Assembly: GCF_007833795.1 (NCBI RefSeq)
Contig: NZ_CP032703.1
Span: 310,001-374,000, forward strand
DNA from: Candidatus Pantoea soli
GTDB taxonomy: Bacteria; Pseudomonadota; Gammaproteobacteria; Enterobacterales; Enterobacteriaceae
Length of the DNA: 64,000 nucleotides
Direction of reading: 5' to 3'
Each line of letters begins with the position of its first letter. Position 1 is the first letter of the stretch. Positions 18,651-27,426 of this stretch are shown here, in pieces. Under the pieces are notes generated by a model that worked only from the letters and a program-made list of their open reading frames with translations, ran no database searches and was not told where the DNA came from. The position numbers and the translations under genes were made by a program.

Positions 18651-19953
18651 TGTTCTTCTCCAGCTGCGGTAAGGGGTTTTCACCTTTTCGTTTAACGATC
18701 AGCGTATAGCTCAGTCCGGCGGTCAGCAGCCCGATCACCGCTTCACCCGCCTGTGGAAAGGCCACATGCGCGATCACTGCGCAGAGGCTGCCGATCGCCC
18801 AGCCGGCAAAGGCGCTGCCGCGCAGACGGCGCGCCGGACGCTGCTCACTGCTGCGCGCCATGAAAATCAGATCGACAATCATGACTGCACCAAACGGCGG
18901 TACCACAATGCCCAGCAGGCTAAGCCATTCAAGGAAGTACGACCACACCCCGGCCAGCGCCAGCGCGCCGCCGATGGCCCCGAGGATCACCGTCCATAAA
19001 CGCATCCTGCTCTGGAACAGGTGGCTAAAACCCACGGCTCCGTTATACAGGCAGTGCGTACACACCGATCCAAGGTTGATAAACACAAACAGAAACGCCA
19101 CCACCGAGAGCAGCGTGCCATGACCCATCAGCAGCGGCAGAAAGTTACCGCCGTTGGTCAGCGGGTCCACCGCCGCACCGGCGGCAACAATCACCACGCC
19201 AAAGAGGTAGGCGATCACGTTTGCCAGCGGAAACGCGGAAAAGGCGGCGATGACCGCGGATTTACCATTTCCCGACCAGCGGGTGAAATCGGCGGTCATG
19301 GTGCCGGAATCAGCAAAGCCGGCGATCACCATGGTAACGGCGGTTCCCATACTCATCACGCCCGCCGCGGTGGTACTGCCCTGCCAGTGCGTAATCACAC
19401 TTAGATCGTGCTGCTGCGCCACCAGCCAGAGCGCCACCAGCCCCAGCACCACAAACAGCGGCGCGGCGATCATCCCGAGTACGGAGAGCGCGCGCACGCC
19501 GAGGAAAGTGACCCCGGTATACAGCACCATGGCGAAGGCGGTCACGGCCAGCGCGTTCCAGCCAAAGGTCTGCTCGATCACCGTGCCGGTCAAGCCGGTC
19601 TGGAAGGCATACCAGCCAATCACCACGGTTGAGAGAAAGCCGGAAACCAGTATGTAGCCTTTGCTGCCAAAGGTTCGTCTGGCCTGCAGCGCAAAGTTCA
19701 TGCCGGTGTGGCCGGCAAACCAGCTCAGCGCACCGACATAGGCAAACAGCACCAGGTTGCCCAGCAGAATCGCCAGCAGCGCAGGCCAGAAGCCGAGATG
19801 CCAGGTGATAATGCCGCCAAACAGCGCGTTGGTCAGGATCATCGGAAAACCAAACCACACCGCAGCAACCGCGCCGGTGGAATGACGATGGCTGAGCGGT
19901 ACCGGCTCGTGTTCAAACTCCTGCTCCAGCGCAGGTGATGGGGTATTATGCAT
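18643..19953 (-). CDS. NCS1 family permease (cytosine permease-like)
   Basis: A 436-residue inner-membrane transporter with about twelve hydrophobic segments, of the nucleobase:cation symporter-1 family (CodB-like): [20 protein letters not shown] at the start, then [24 protein letters not shown] and [14 protein letters not shown]. Members import cytosine, allantoin, hydantoins and similar ring or ureide compounds. The ATG at 19953 overlaps the amidase stop by eight bases, and the permease stop overlaps the biuret-hydrolase start by eight bases. Its substrate is therefore probably the compound that the two enzymes degrade, such as biuret or a ureide precursor. A longer start at 20040 would lie inside the amidase gene and is rejected. 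Confidence 0.85.
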   Translation of the reverse strand: MHNTPSPALEQEFEHEPVPLSHRHSTGAVAAVWFGFPMILTNALFGGIITWHLGFWPALLAILLGNLVLFAYVGALSWFAGHTGMNFALQARRTFGSKGYILVSGFLSTVVIGWYAFQTGLTGTVIEQTFGWNALAVTAFAMVLYTGVTFLGVRALSVLGMIAAPLFVVLGLVALWLVAQQHDLSVITHWQGSTTAAGVMSMGTAVTMVIAGFADSGTMTADFTRWSGNGKSAVIAAFSAFPLANVIAYLFGVVIVAAGAAVDPLTNGGNFLPLLMGHGTLLSVVAFLFVFINLGSVCTHCLYNGAVGFSHLFQSRMRLWTVILGAIGGALALAGVWSYFLEWLSLLGIVVPPFGAVMIVDLIFMARSSEQRPARRLRGSAFAGWAIGSLCAVIAHVAFPQAGEAVIGLLTAGLSYTLIVKRKGENPLPQLEKNNV

Positions 19954-21394
19954 GAACGCCTCCGAAAACAGCGGGGTAACGGTGATTCCAGGGTTGGGTG
20001 TGCTCAAACGCGGCACTTGCCGCCAGCACCAGGCCGTCATCCAGATGACGCCCGACGATTTGCATACCGACCGGCAAGCCGCTGGCGGTGAAACCGGCCG
20101 GCACCGAAGCAGCCGGCTGGCCGGTGAAGTTGAACGGGAAGCAGAAAGAGAGCCAGTGATCGCTACTCACCATCCGGCCATCAATGACTTCCGGCCCCTG
20201 CATATGCAGGGCAAACGGTGGCACAGAGAGGGTGGGTGAAAGCAGCAGGTCATAACGCTGCATAAAGCGCCACAGCTGATTGCACACCTTTTTGCGTACG
20301 GTGCTGGCATCGGTAAACTGCTCCGCCCGCCAGTCGCGCTGCAGCAGCGCACGCAGGTGCGGTGACATGCGAGCCCCCAGCTGTTGCGCCAGCTGCCGCA
20401 TCCCGCTGAGGTCGCTCTCCTGCGCCACCAGCGCTGCAAAGGCGGCGCTTTCATCGCTGATGCCGGGATCCACTTCTTCCAGCTCTGCCCCGATATCGGC
20501 GGCAAAGCGGCGCGCCGCTGCCGCGATCAGCTGGCGGACTTCCGGGTCGACCGCGATATAGCCAAAATCCGCGCTGAAGGCGATACGCAATCCGCTAAGC
20601 GGTTTGTCCAGACTACCCAGCCAGTCAATGTCGCTGCACGGAATCGATTGCCGGTCACGCATGTCCGGTCCGGCCATCACCGACATCATCAGCGCGCTGT
20701 CGCGTACGGTGCGGCTCATGGGGCCAATGTGCTCCAGCGATGCCCAGCTGGAGACGCCGGGATAACGTTCATCGCGACAGCCCGGCCACAGCGGCACGCG
20801 CCCCATCGAGGCTTTCAGACCATATACGCCGCAGTGCGCGGCCGGAATACGCACTGAACCGCCCCCGTCGCTGCCCAGCGCGATCGGACACAGCCGCGCG
20901 GCCAGTGCGGCACCGGAACCGGCGCTGGACCCGCCGGGGGTTTTATCGGTGTCCCACGGATTGCGCGGTGAGGGAAACAGTGGGTTATGCCCGACTCCGC
21001 TGTAACCAAATTCCGGCGCGGTGGTTTTGCCCAGCAGAATGGCGTCGGCGGCCAGCAGGCGCTCAACCGTAATATCATCCTCCTGCGGTACAAATCCGGC
21101 ATAAGCCGCCGATCCGGACGTGGTTGTTACGCCTGCGGTGCAGATTAAATCTTTTACCGCCAGCGGCACGCCGGCCAGCGCCCCCAGCGCCTCACCGCGC
21201 GCGCGTTTTGCGTCAACCGCCTGCGCCTGTGCCAGCGCCCGTTCCGGTGTGGCGGTACAGAAAGCCTTGATCAGCGGTTCACGCTGCGCCATGCGGTCGA
21301 TGGCCGCCTGCGTCAGTTCGCGGGCAGAGAGATCGCCGCAGCGGATTAATCCCGCCAGCGTGGTGGCATCTTCATCCAGTAGTGCATCAAACAT
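19946..21394 (-). CDS. Amidase signature enzyme
   Basis: A 482-residue amidase signature family hydrolase. The Ser-cisSer-Lys triad is visible: K81 (GVPLAVKDLICTAG), the cis-serine in TPGGSSAGSGAAL (residue 156 or 157) and the nucleophile S180 in GSDGGGSVRIPAA. The family includes AtzE and AtzF-type hydrolases of cyanuric acid/biuret breakdown, but length (AtzF is near 600) does not point to a full allophanate hydrolase; AtzE-like or a general amidase is more likely. First gene of the operon amidase-permease-biuret hydrolase. MFDALLDED at 21394 is preferred over the start at 21430 because the family begins there and GGGAAAA precedes it. Confidence 0.82.
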   Translation of the reverse strand: MFDALLDEDATTLAGLIRCGDLSARELTQAAIDRMAQREPLIKAFCTATPERALAQAQAVDAKRARGEALGALAGVPLAVKDLICTAGVTTTSGSAAYAGFVPQEDDITVERLLAADAILLGKTTAPEFGYSGVGHNPLFPSPRNPWDTDKTPGGSSAGSGAALAARLCPIALGSDGGGSVRIPAAHCGVYGLKASMGRVPLWPGCRDERYPGVSSWASLEHIGPMSRTVRDSALMMSVMAGPDMRDRQSIPCSDIDWLGSLDKPLSGLRIAFSADFGYIAVDPEVRQLIAAAARRFAADIGAELEEVDPGISDESAAFAALVAQESDLSGMRQLAQQLGARMSPHLRALLQRDWRAEQFTDASTVRKKVCNQLWRFMQRYDLLLSPTLSVPPFALHMQGPEVIDGRMVSSDHWLSFCFPFNFTGQPAASVPAGFTASGLPVGMQIVGRHLDDGLVLAASAAFEHTQPWNHRYPAVFGGVHA

Positions 21395-21708
21395 GGGCGT
21401 TTTCCCGATTCTGAAAGGTATCGGAAACATTGCACTATGCGTGCCAGTTATCGGCTCACCGTGCGGCGCAGATGGCCAGGCCAGACGGGATACGCGCCTG
21501 GATACAAGATGGAATACTTATGGCTGTGCGCGGGCGTGGCCTGCGGCAGCGGTGCACAAAAATGACGCAGCGCTGCACCAGAAACTATTGGAAAGTGCTA
21601 AACACCCTTTCCAGAAAAGCAGCCACACACAGCCTGACTGGCGGGAAAGTTTTCGCCTGCAGCATTCCTCTGCCAGACTGATAACCTGGTGAACGAAAAG
21701 GGACAGGC
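21395..21708. other. Intergenic region, divergent promoter area
   Basis: 314 bases between the divergent amidase and SMR genes. TGGAAAG at 21589 and CTTTCCA at 21607 form an inverted repeat with 11 bases between, a possible operator for either gene. No gene supported. Confidence 0.4.
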
Positions 21709-22041
21709 ATGAACGGCTATCTTTTTCTGGCAATTGCCATTCTGGCAGAGGTGATCGCCACCACCTCAATGAAAGCGATGGCGGGCCTGAGTAAACCATT
21801 GCCATTGGTTCTGGTGATCGGCGGGTACGCGGTGGCTTTCTGGATGCTCTCGCTGGTGGTCCAGACGTTGCCGGTCGGCGTTGCCTACGCCACCTGGGCT
21901 GGACTGGGGATTGTTCTGGTGAGCGTGGCGTCCTATGTGCTTTACGGGCAAAAGCTGGATCTGGCCGCGCTGGCCGGTATGGGGCTGATTATTGCGGGTG
22001 TGGTGGTGATGCAGCTGTTTTCAAAAACGGTGGGGCATTGA
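21709..22041 (+). CDS. SMR family multidrug exporter (EmrE/Qac-type)
   Basis: A 110-residue small multidrug resistance protein with four membrane helices. The essential glutamate is E14 in ILAEVIATTSMK. GVAYATWAGLGIVLVSVASY in helix 3 and the end LAGMGLIIAGVVVMQLFS fit the Qac/EmrE subgroup, which exports quaternary ammonium and other lipophilic cations against protons as an antiparallel dimer. AAAGGGACAGGC precedes the ATG. It converges on a gdx-type SMR gene 75 bases away. Confidence 0.88.
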   Translation: MNGYLFLAIAILAEVIATTSMKAMAGLSKPLPLVLVIGGYAVAFWMLSLVVQTLPVGVAYATWAGLGIVLVSVASYVLYGQKLDLAALAGMGLIIAGVVVMQLFSKTVGH

Positions 22042-22116
22042 CAGCCGCGGGCAGTTAATCTCCCGGTCGTGCTGCGCCGGGAGGGGCTGACGCCGGACTG
22101 GCTAAGGCGAGCGGCG

Positions 22117-22431
22117 CTACGGCGCCAGTTTCATCATGACCAGGCCGGCCACGATAAACACTGCCGCAGCAATACGCAGCGGGCTGGCGGATTCTCCCAG
22201 CCACCACCATCCGGCCAGAAAGGATCCCACCGCCCCGATGCCGGTCCAGAGGGGATAGGCCGTGCCCAGCGGCAGCGAACGCATCGCCCAGGCGAGCATG
22301 ACAAAACTCGCCACGACCGCCACCAGCGTGATGGCGGCATAGAGCGGCCGGGTGAAACCCTCAGACATTTTCATGGTAAAGGCCCACACCACTTCCAGTA
22401 ATCCGGCCGCAATCAGCAGAATCCATGCCAT
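22117..22431 (-). CDS. gdx: Guanidinium exporter Gdx (SugE), SMR family
   Basis: A 104-residue four-helix SMR protein. The start MAWILLIAAGLLEVVWAFTMK and GFTRPL are typical of the Gdx/SugE subgroup, which exports guanidinium rather than bulky drugs. E13 is the proton/substrate residue, and helix 3 has GTAYPLWTGIGAVGSFLAGW. An in-frame start at 22515 exists, but the ATG at 22431 has an AGAGGAG site and the correct family N-terminus. leuE lies upstream on the same strand, so co-transcription is possible. I looked for the guanidine-II (mini-ykkC) riboswitch upstream and did not find two ACGR-capped hairpins. Confidence 0.88.
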   Translation of the reverse strand: MAWILLIAAGLLEVVWAFTMKMSEGFTRPLYAAITLVAVVASFVMLAWAMRSLPLGTAYPLWTGIGAVGSFLAGWWWLGESASPLRIAAAVFIVAGLVMMKLAP

Positions 22432-22514
22432 CAGGTTAACTCCTCTGTTTTCCCGCTCGTCCAGCAAGGCTGAAGTGCGACGCCGGTTGTCCTGAATAGC
22501 GCCGGTTAACCGCA

Positions 22515-23153
22515 TCAGCCCTGCGCGCTGACCAGCCGCACGGCAAAGCCAAAGAACAGCATGCCGGTCAGCACATTCGCCAGTTTCACCAGTCGCGTGC
22601 GGCTGCGCAGGAAGCGTACCATCATCGCACCGGCCAGCAGCAGCAGCGTGTAATAGCTGAAGCTGATGAGCTGAATCAGCATACCCAGCAGTGCAAACGC
22701 GGGCGCGGTATGGGTCACCGCCGGGTCAATAAACTGAATGAAAAACGACACGTAGAATAGAATCGCTTTCGGATTAGTGACGCCAAGCAGCAGCGCGCGC
22801 AGAAAATAGTTCTCCTGTTTTACCGGCTCAGCAGGGGATGTGCTGCCGCGCTGGCGCAGCGAACCAATAATAATTTTCGCGCCAAGATAGAGCAGGAACA
22901 TCGCGCCGAGGTATTTCACCAGCATAAAAATATGCGGGCTGGTGCGGATCAGCGTTGCCACCCCCGCCCAGGCGAGAAAGATTAGCACCAGGTCACCGAG
23001 CATCACGCCTGCGATGGCGCGGCTCGCCGCTTTGGCGCCGCGGCCCATGCCGGTGCGCAACACATACAGGCTGTTGGGGCCTGGTAATAAAATAATCACC
23101 AGCGCACCCGCCAGGAAAGTCCACAAATTGATAATGCCGGCATCATGAAACAT
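22515..23153 (-). CDS. leuE: LysE/RhtB family amino-acid exporter, LeuE-like
   Basis: A 212-residue inner-membrane exporter with six hydrophobic segments. The N-terminal family signature LPGPNSLYVLRTGMGRG, then FLAWAGVATLIRTSPHIF and LTNPKAILFYVSFFIQFID-like LGVTNPKAILFYVSFFIQF, closely follow E. coli LeuE, which exports leucine and some analogues. The start MFHDAGIINLWTFLAG aligns with LeuE. A GC-rich hairpin lies 21 bases before the ATG, in the leader. gdx follows on the same strand after 83 bases. Confidence 0.88.
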   Translation of the reverse strand: MFHDAGIINLWTFLAGALVIILLPGPNSLYVLRTGMGRGAKAASRAIAGVMLGDLVLIFLAWAGVATLIRTSPHIFMLVKYLGAMFLLYLGAKIIIGSLRQRGSTSPAEPVKQENYFLRALLLGVTNPKAILFYVSFFIQFIDPAVTHTAPAFALLGMLIQLISFSYYTLLLLAGAMMVRFLRSRTRLVKLANVLTGMLFFGFAVRLVSAQG

Positions 23154-23173
23154 TACTGCTCTACCCCATGCCC

Positions 23174-23196
23174 TTCCGGCCCGTATCTGGCCGGAA
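23174..23196. repeat. Hairpin just upstream of leuE
   Basis: TTCCGGCC and GGCCGGAA form a perfect eight-base-pair stem with a seven-base loop. Without a T run it is not a clear terminator on either strand. It may end the mscS transcript or lie in the leuE leader. Confidence 0.5.
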
Positions 23197-23296
23197 AGCG
23201 TTGATTCTTAATAAAGGAAATGAACGAAGTCCGCGCAGCCATCCCGCTGCGCGGCGCGGCAGATAATAGCAGCTCCTGCCGGCCGCTGTCGCGGCT

Positions 23297-24385
23297 TTAG
23301 CGGTCAGCCGGTGCCTCCGGTCGTTCAGCCTCATCCAGGCTGGCCCGAAAGCGCGGCAGGCTCTGCGGGTAGTTCTGCTGCACAAACTCAATCATTTTTT
23401 CCCGCACGTAGCAGCGCAGATCCCACGCGGTGGGTGAATTTTGCGCCGTCATCAGCAGGCGAATGGTCATGGTTTTTTCACTGGTGTCGGTCACCTGCAG
23501 TACCTGCGTTTCGCGATCCCAGAGTTTGGTTTCACTCAACACGGTTTCAAAATGCTGACGCAGCGGCGCCAGCGGCATCGAGTAGTCAAGATAGAGAAAC
23601 ACAGAGCCCAGTATCTGCGCGTTGTTACGCGTCCAGTTCTGAAACGCGTTTTCGGTAAAGTAGGTAATGGGCAGCACCAGCCGGCGCAAGTCCCAGAGGC
23701 GCACCACCACATAGGTGAGGTTGATCTCCTCGATCCAGCCCCACTCCTTTTCCACCACCACGGCATCGTCAATTTTGATCGGCTGGGTAAAGGCAATCTG
23801 GATACCGGCAAACAGGTTAACCAGGGTTTTCTGCAGCGAAAAACCAATGATGATACCCGCCACGCCCGCACCGGCCAGAATAGTGGTCCCAAATTTCCGC
23901 ACGCCGGGAAAACTCAGCAGAATCATCGACAGGCCCAGAATCACAATCAGCACGATGGCGATCTTCTTCACGTACATTAACTGGGTGCGGATTTTGCGCG
24001 CGCGCAGATTATTGGAAAGATTGATGTCATAACGGATAAACAGCATATCCTGCGCGACGTTGATCAGACGAATCAGCACCGAACAGACGGAAAGAATAAT
24101 AAAGATATTCAGCGTTGTGGTGATGAAATAGAGCGCATTCGGGCGGATGTTGATGTAGTTGAACCCGGCGTTAATCAATATCAGCGGCAGAAACAGAAAC
24201 AGCGAACCGCGCAGATGCTTTTCCAGCGATTTAAACAGTTTTTTGTCACGGCTCTGCTCATAGCGCACAAACCGCAGAATAATAAATCTCGCCAGAAACC
24301 CCACGGCGAATGACAGCGTGACCAGCAATACCGCGGGCACCCACACCGGTGCACCAGAGAGTTCACTAATAACTAACGGCATCAT
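23297..24385 (-). CDS. MscS family mechanosensitive ion channel
   Basis: A 362-residue inner-membrane channel protein. Four or so N-terminal hydrophobic segments precede the MscS pore helix region (GTTILAGAGVAGIIIGFSLQ, then KTLVNLFAGIQIAFTQPIKI), followed by the beta domain (VVVEKEWGWIEEINLTYVVVRLWDLRRLVLP) and a short mixed C-terminal domain. It should open on membrane tension to release solutes after osmotic downshock. It is larger than E. coli MscS (286) and closer to the medium-size YbdG/YnaI class. It stands alone, with AAGGGAA before the ATG pair at 24385/24382. Confidence 0.87.
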   Translation of the reverse strand: MMPLVISELSGAPVWVPAVLLVTLSFAVGFLARFIILRFVRYEQSRDKKLFKSLEKHLRGSLFLFLPLILINAGFNYINIRPNALYFITTTLNIFIILSVCSVLIRLINVAQDMLFIRYDINLSNNLRARKIRTQLMYVKKIAIVLIVILGLSMILLSFPGVRKFGTTILAGAGVAGIIIGFSLQKTLVNLFAGIQIAFTQPIKIDDAVVVEKEWGWIEEINLTYVVVRLWDLRRLVLPITYFTENAFQNWTRNNAQILGSVFLYLDYSMPLAPLRQHFETVLSETKLWDRETQVLQVTDTSEKTMTIRLLMTAQNSPTAWDLRCYVREKMIEFVQQNYPQSLPRFRASLDEAERPEAPADR

Positions 24386-24687
24386 TTTCCCTTATGTTAA
24401 GGCAACCCTTCCCGTTGCCTGATGAGTGACAACGCAGTAACCGTTATTCGCCGGTTAGCTGCGGATGACAGCATGTCGCACATCAGTTTATGAAAAAGGC
24501 GGGCAACCCGCCTAGTCAGGGAGAGAAAAACTGCCGGGCGCACAGACGGTGCCCGGCCTGCGGCGGCAGGCGCGATGCGGCTCGCTTCGCGGGCGGCGCG
24601 GCAGGATGCTGGCGGAGGTGTTGAGGCTGCTTACCTGACCGCTCAGGGTTTCCCTCTGTGGCTCAGGTCATGTTGTCCGGCCGCGTT
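24386..24687. other. Intergenic region with two GC hairpins
   Basis: 302 bases between the mscS start and the end of the hydrolase gene. It holds a minus-strand terminator (separate entry) and an inverted repeat GCCGGGC (24533) / GCCCGGC (24551), REP-like in composition. No gene supported. Confidence 0.45.
24493..24512 (-). terminator. Rho-independent terminator of the alpha/beta hydrolase gene
   Basis: On the minus strand GGCGGGTTGCCCGCC (six-base-pair stem with a three-base loop) is followed by five T residues. Confidence 0.75.
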
Positions 24688-25860
24688 CTAACGCGCCACA
24701 ACGTTATTATTGATGGCGTAAACCGCGCAGGGTTGCCGCGCATCCTGCTGATGCTTCAGGCAGTGTTGTTGTGCTAATGCCGCAGCTTCGCCGGTGGTGC
24801 GTGCCCAGTAAGCGATGCCCCAGTCCCCGTGATCATCCGTTGCAAAGGCTTTCTCATCGCGTTGCGCAGAGGCATATTCCCTGAACGCTGCCGCCCCCGC
24901 CGCGTTATTGATGGTGTGGGGTAACGGCATTGGCTTCATGCTGACAGCCACTTTCGCTTCAACAGGCAGCCCCTGTTTACGCAGAAAGTCTGCCACCTGC
25001 GGCCACCAGAATGCTTCCGGCGCAGAATCCATAAACACATGACCATTGTCACCATAAGGTGGCATCACGATAAAACGGGCCAGGCCACCTGCCGATGTAT
25101 ACGCCTTAACAAAAGCCTGGCCGGTCTGCGGCGAGAACAATTTGTCATTTTGCGAATAGAGCCACAGTGAAGGAATACGGGTTGCGCGCCCCATCGCGCT
25201 AAAGGCAGCTAACAGGCCGGTTTCATCACACAACGCGCCTCCGCCGGCGGCCCCTCTGCCCCCGTCAAAATTGATAATCGCCTGAACGCCGGCGGGATGC
25301 CCGGCAGCGGCGGCCAGCACACCAAATCCGCCGGCAGACATCCCGGCAAGAACGGTGGTATGGGGCGAGGCCCAGGGCTGCTGCCTGATGGCGTTGAGCG
25401 CGCCCAGCAGATCCGCCGTGTCTTTTTGCCGTGCCAGAGAATGTTGCGGATGCGTACAGGTTCCGCCTGTGTACTCTGCGCCGCCGCTTGAATAGCCATA
25501 CCCTTCCCGCAACACCACCACTGCGGCATAGCCGTGACGGGCAAAAGCCAGGGCGGTGCCGGACATGCGATTCGGGTTCAGTTCCCAGCGATCGAATGCC
25601 GCGTTGCCGGTGGTGCCGTTCGTGATCAGCGCCACAGGCCAGCGTTCAGGGCCGTCAGGCCGGGTGACAAAGGCGTCCAGTAACGCCGGCTGACCGTCTG
25701 GCAACGTGATTTGCAGCATCAGGGGTTCACGGATGAGGCCAGGGAACTGCTGATTATCGCGTGCAGAAATCGCTGCAACACTCAGCTTACTGCCGGTGAG
25801 CGCGGCGCAGAGCAAAAACAGCAGCCCGCGCAGGGTCGGGGTTACAGACGATGAAAACAC
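24688..25860 (-). CDS. Exported alpha/beta hydrolase (dienelactone hydrolase-like) with cysteine-pair tail
   Basis: A 390-residue protein with a signal peptide (LRGLLFLLCAALTGSKLSVAA), so probably periplasmic. The hydrolase domain (about residues 45-300) has the nucleophile elbow GMSAGGFGVLAAA, an acid-region aspartate near NDKLFSPQTG and the histidine in NGHVFMD. The last 65 residues (DDHGDWGIAYWARTTGEAAA, ending QHCLKHQQDARQPCAVYAIN) look like a separate small module resembling DUF4189, with two cysteines that could form a disulphide. The start is GTG at 25860. It has no operon partner. Substrate unknown; esterase or peptidase activity are both possible. Confidence 0.72.
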   Translation of the reverse strand: MFSSSVTPTLRGLLFLLCAALTGSKLSVAAISARDNQQFPGLIREPLMLQITLPDGQPALLDAFVTRPDGPERWPVALITNGTTGNAAFDRWELNPNRMSGTALAFARHGYAAVVVLREGYGYSSGGAEYTGGTCTHPQHSLARQKDTADLLGALNAIRQQPWASPHTTVLAGMSAGGFGVLAAAAGHPAGVQAIINFDGGRGAAGGGALCDETGLLAAFSAMGRATRIPSLWLYSQNDKLFSPQTGQAFVKAYTSAGGLARFIVMPPYGDNGHVFMDSAPEAFWWPQVADFLRKQGLPVEAKVAVSMKPMPLPHTINNAAGAAAFREYASAQRDEKAFATDDHGDWGIAYWARTTGEAAALAQQHCLKHQQDARQPCAVYAINNNVVAR

Positions 25861-25998
25861 GCTTTCCAGCCTCGTTGACTGCAGGGAATTCAGGCAAGGT
25901 AGCGCGTTAGCGTGGCGGTTAATATAGCGTCAGTAAGACTATTGTTTATCGATTTATTTCACCACCACCTCTGCATAACGCGGCAGAGATCGGCGGTG

Positions 25999-26016
25999 AA
26001 AAAGCGCGAAGCGCGC
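25999..26016 (-). terminator. Rho-independent terminator of the HdeD-like gene
   Basis: On the minus strand GCGCG-CTT-CGCGC is followed by TTTTT, 43 bases after the stop of the gene at 26059. Confidence 0.7.
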
Positions 26017-26058
26017 CAGGCACATTCCGCCGGAGCGAAGCCACCCTCCTGAGCGCAC

Positions 26059-27426
26059 TCAGCGGCCCGGCGCCGGTTTTTTCCGTGCAGAGGCGGTAAT
26101 AAGGCTAAGCAGCAGCGTACGATAGCGGTGATAGCGCTGCGCCGGTGCCAGCACGCGCCGCAGCAGCAGGCAGTAGTCCATCACCAGACCCGGCGTCCAC
26201 GTCATGCCTTCCGCGCGACTGCGCACTAAGCTTAATAACCAGAAATCCGGATTCAGCAACACCAGCAGGCCCAGCATGCCGCGCGTGCCGAGCAAGCCTT
26301 CTGTCGCCACATCCAGCGCTTCGATCACGCTGGTCGAGCAGTTACGTGAAGTCAGGTTATACCGGGTGTGCGCATGATGCTGGCGCCAGTAATTGCGCAG
26401 CGCGGTCTGGTTATAGTGCGTCAGCGTCAGGCGCTTGTCCGGTCGGCACCAGGCTTTAATCTCATGCTCCAGCGAAGGCAGGAAGCTGCCCTCTACGTCA
26501 AACTCCTCTTTCGCGCGCAGGGTTTGCAGGAAACTGCGGAAATCCCGTGACACATCGTCCGCCGGATAAAGGCTGATATAGATCTCTTCGCCCATCTCCA
26601 GCGAGGTATGGCCGGTTGACACCTTGCCGTGGTGATCGATCGCCGCGACCCAGCGATCAAACCACGGCCGGCGGCCCACCACATCCCCGGAGCCCACCGG
26701 CGTCCAGATATAGATTGTCAGCGGCTCCGCCGGAAGCGCGTTGTCCAGTGGCGGATGCGCATAGTTCAGTCCGTGCGGCGCACGCAGCCCCTTGCGGGTA
26801 AACAGCGGTAAGCCGGTCACGCTGCTGTTCTCCGGCAGCGCGTGGATCTGCCGTGCCATACTCAGCAGGTTGAGACTCCAGCCCGCCAGCAGCAGAGCAA
26901 AGCACAGCGGCAGAATCACATGCGGCGCCAGCGGCCAGTGCGTCACAATCATCACGCTGAACAGCATTTCCGCGCCGCCCAGCAGCAGTTTGCGCGTCCA
27001 GCGACGGCAGCGCATCAGACAGCAGGCGATAATGCGAAAGCCGCCATCCAGTAAGAAAATCAGGGCAAAGCCCCACGAAACACAGCCGCTGTTGTCGTGT
27101 GAGGCGAGAAAAACCGCCACGCCCGCCAGGACCAGCCCGGCCGCTTTGGCCAGCAGAGCCCAGGCCATGCCGCGTCTGACCGGAAAAGCGTGAAACGCTT
27201 CCATGATCCCTTCCAGTACCAGCAGCGCCCCCAGCACATGCAGCGGAAAAGATAAGTGTCCGTGCTGCAGTAAATCCCAGGTAATGCCCAGGCTGGCCGC
27301 CGCGCAAAGGGCACTCAGCGCCAGCAGATAGCCCCATCCGGCCCGTAACGCCGGTCCGCCCATCAGCAAAAACAGTAATCGCAGCAAAGGAACTCTCCAC
27401 ACAAATTGCACAGTGCAGTACGCCAT
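26059..27426 (-). CDS. HdeD-like membrane protein fused to a papain-like (NlpC/P60-related) domain
   Basis: A 455-residue protein from MAYCTVQFVW. Residues 1-185 hold six hydrophobic helices with HdeD (DUF308) character (HVLGALLVLEGIMEAFHAFP, FALIFLLDGGFRIIACCLM). Residues 230-370 form a soluble domain with HHGKVSTGHTSLEMG and, later, RYNLTSRNCSTSVIEALD. A His in a GHTS context and a Cys in an NCST context are as expected for a circularly permuted NlpC/P60 or DUF4105-like cysteine peptidase fold. HdeD serves acid resistance in E. coli. Homologues with this fusion are annotated as HdeD family proteins; the catalytic role is my inference. The start is unsure: a TTG at 27471 would give 470 residues. 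Confidence 0.65.
   Translation of the reverse strand: MAYCTVQFVWRVPLLRLLFLLMGGPALRAGWGYLLALSALCAAASLGITWDLLQHGHLSFPLHVLGALLVLEGIMEAFHAFPVRRGMAWALLAKAAGLVLAGVAVFLASHDNSGCVSWGFALIFLLDGGFRIIACCLMRCRRWTRKLLLGGAEMLFSVMIVTHWPLAPHVILPLCFALLLAGWSLNLLSMARQIHALPENSSVTGLPLFTRKGLRAPHGLNYAHPPLDNALPAEPLTIYIWTPVGSGDVVGRRPWFDRWVAAIDHHGKVSTGHTSLEMGEEIYISLYPADDVSRDFRSFLQTLRAKEEFDVEGSFLPSLEHEIKAWCRPDKRLTLTHYNQTALRNYWRQHHAHTRYNLTSRNCSTSVIEALDVATEGLLGTRGMLGLLVLLNPDFWLLSLVRSRAEGMTWTPGLVMDYCLLLRRVLAPAQRYHRYRTLLLSLITASARKKPAPGR

Noticed and set aside
22432..22515. Guanidine-II (mini-ykkC) riboswitch upstream of gdx
   Set aside because: One GGACGAGC and one GGACAACC stretch are present, and CAGAGGAG precedes the start, but neither makes a stable stem closed by an ACGR loop.
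24533..24557. REP/BIME element
   Set aside because: The GCCGGGC/GCCCGGC dyad is isolated, and further copies of the same unit were not seen in the window, so only a hairpin is claimed.
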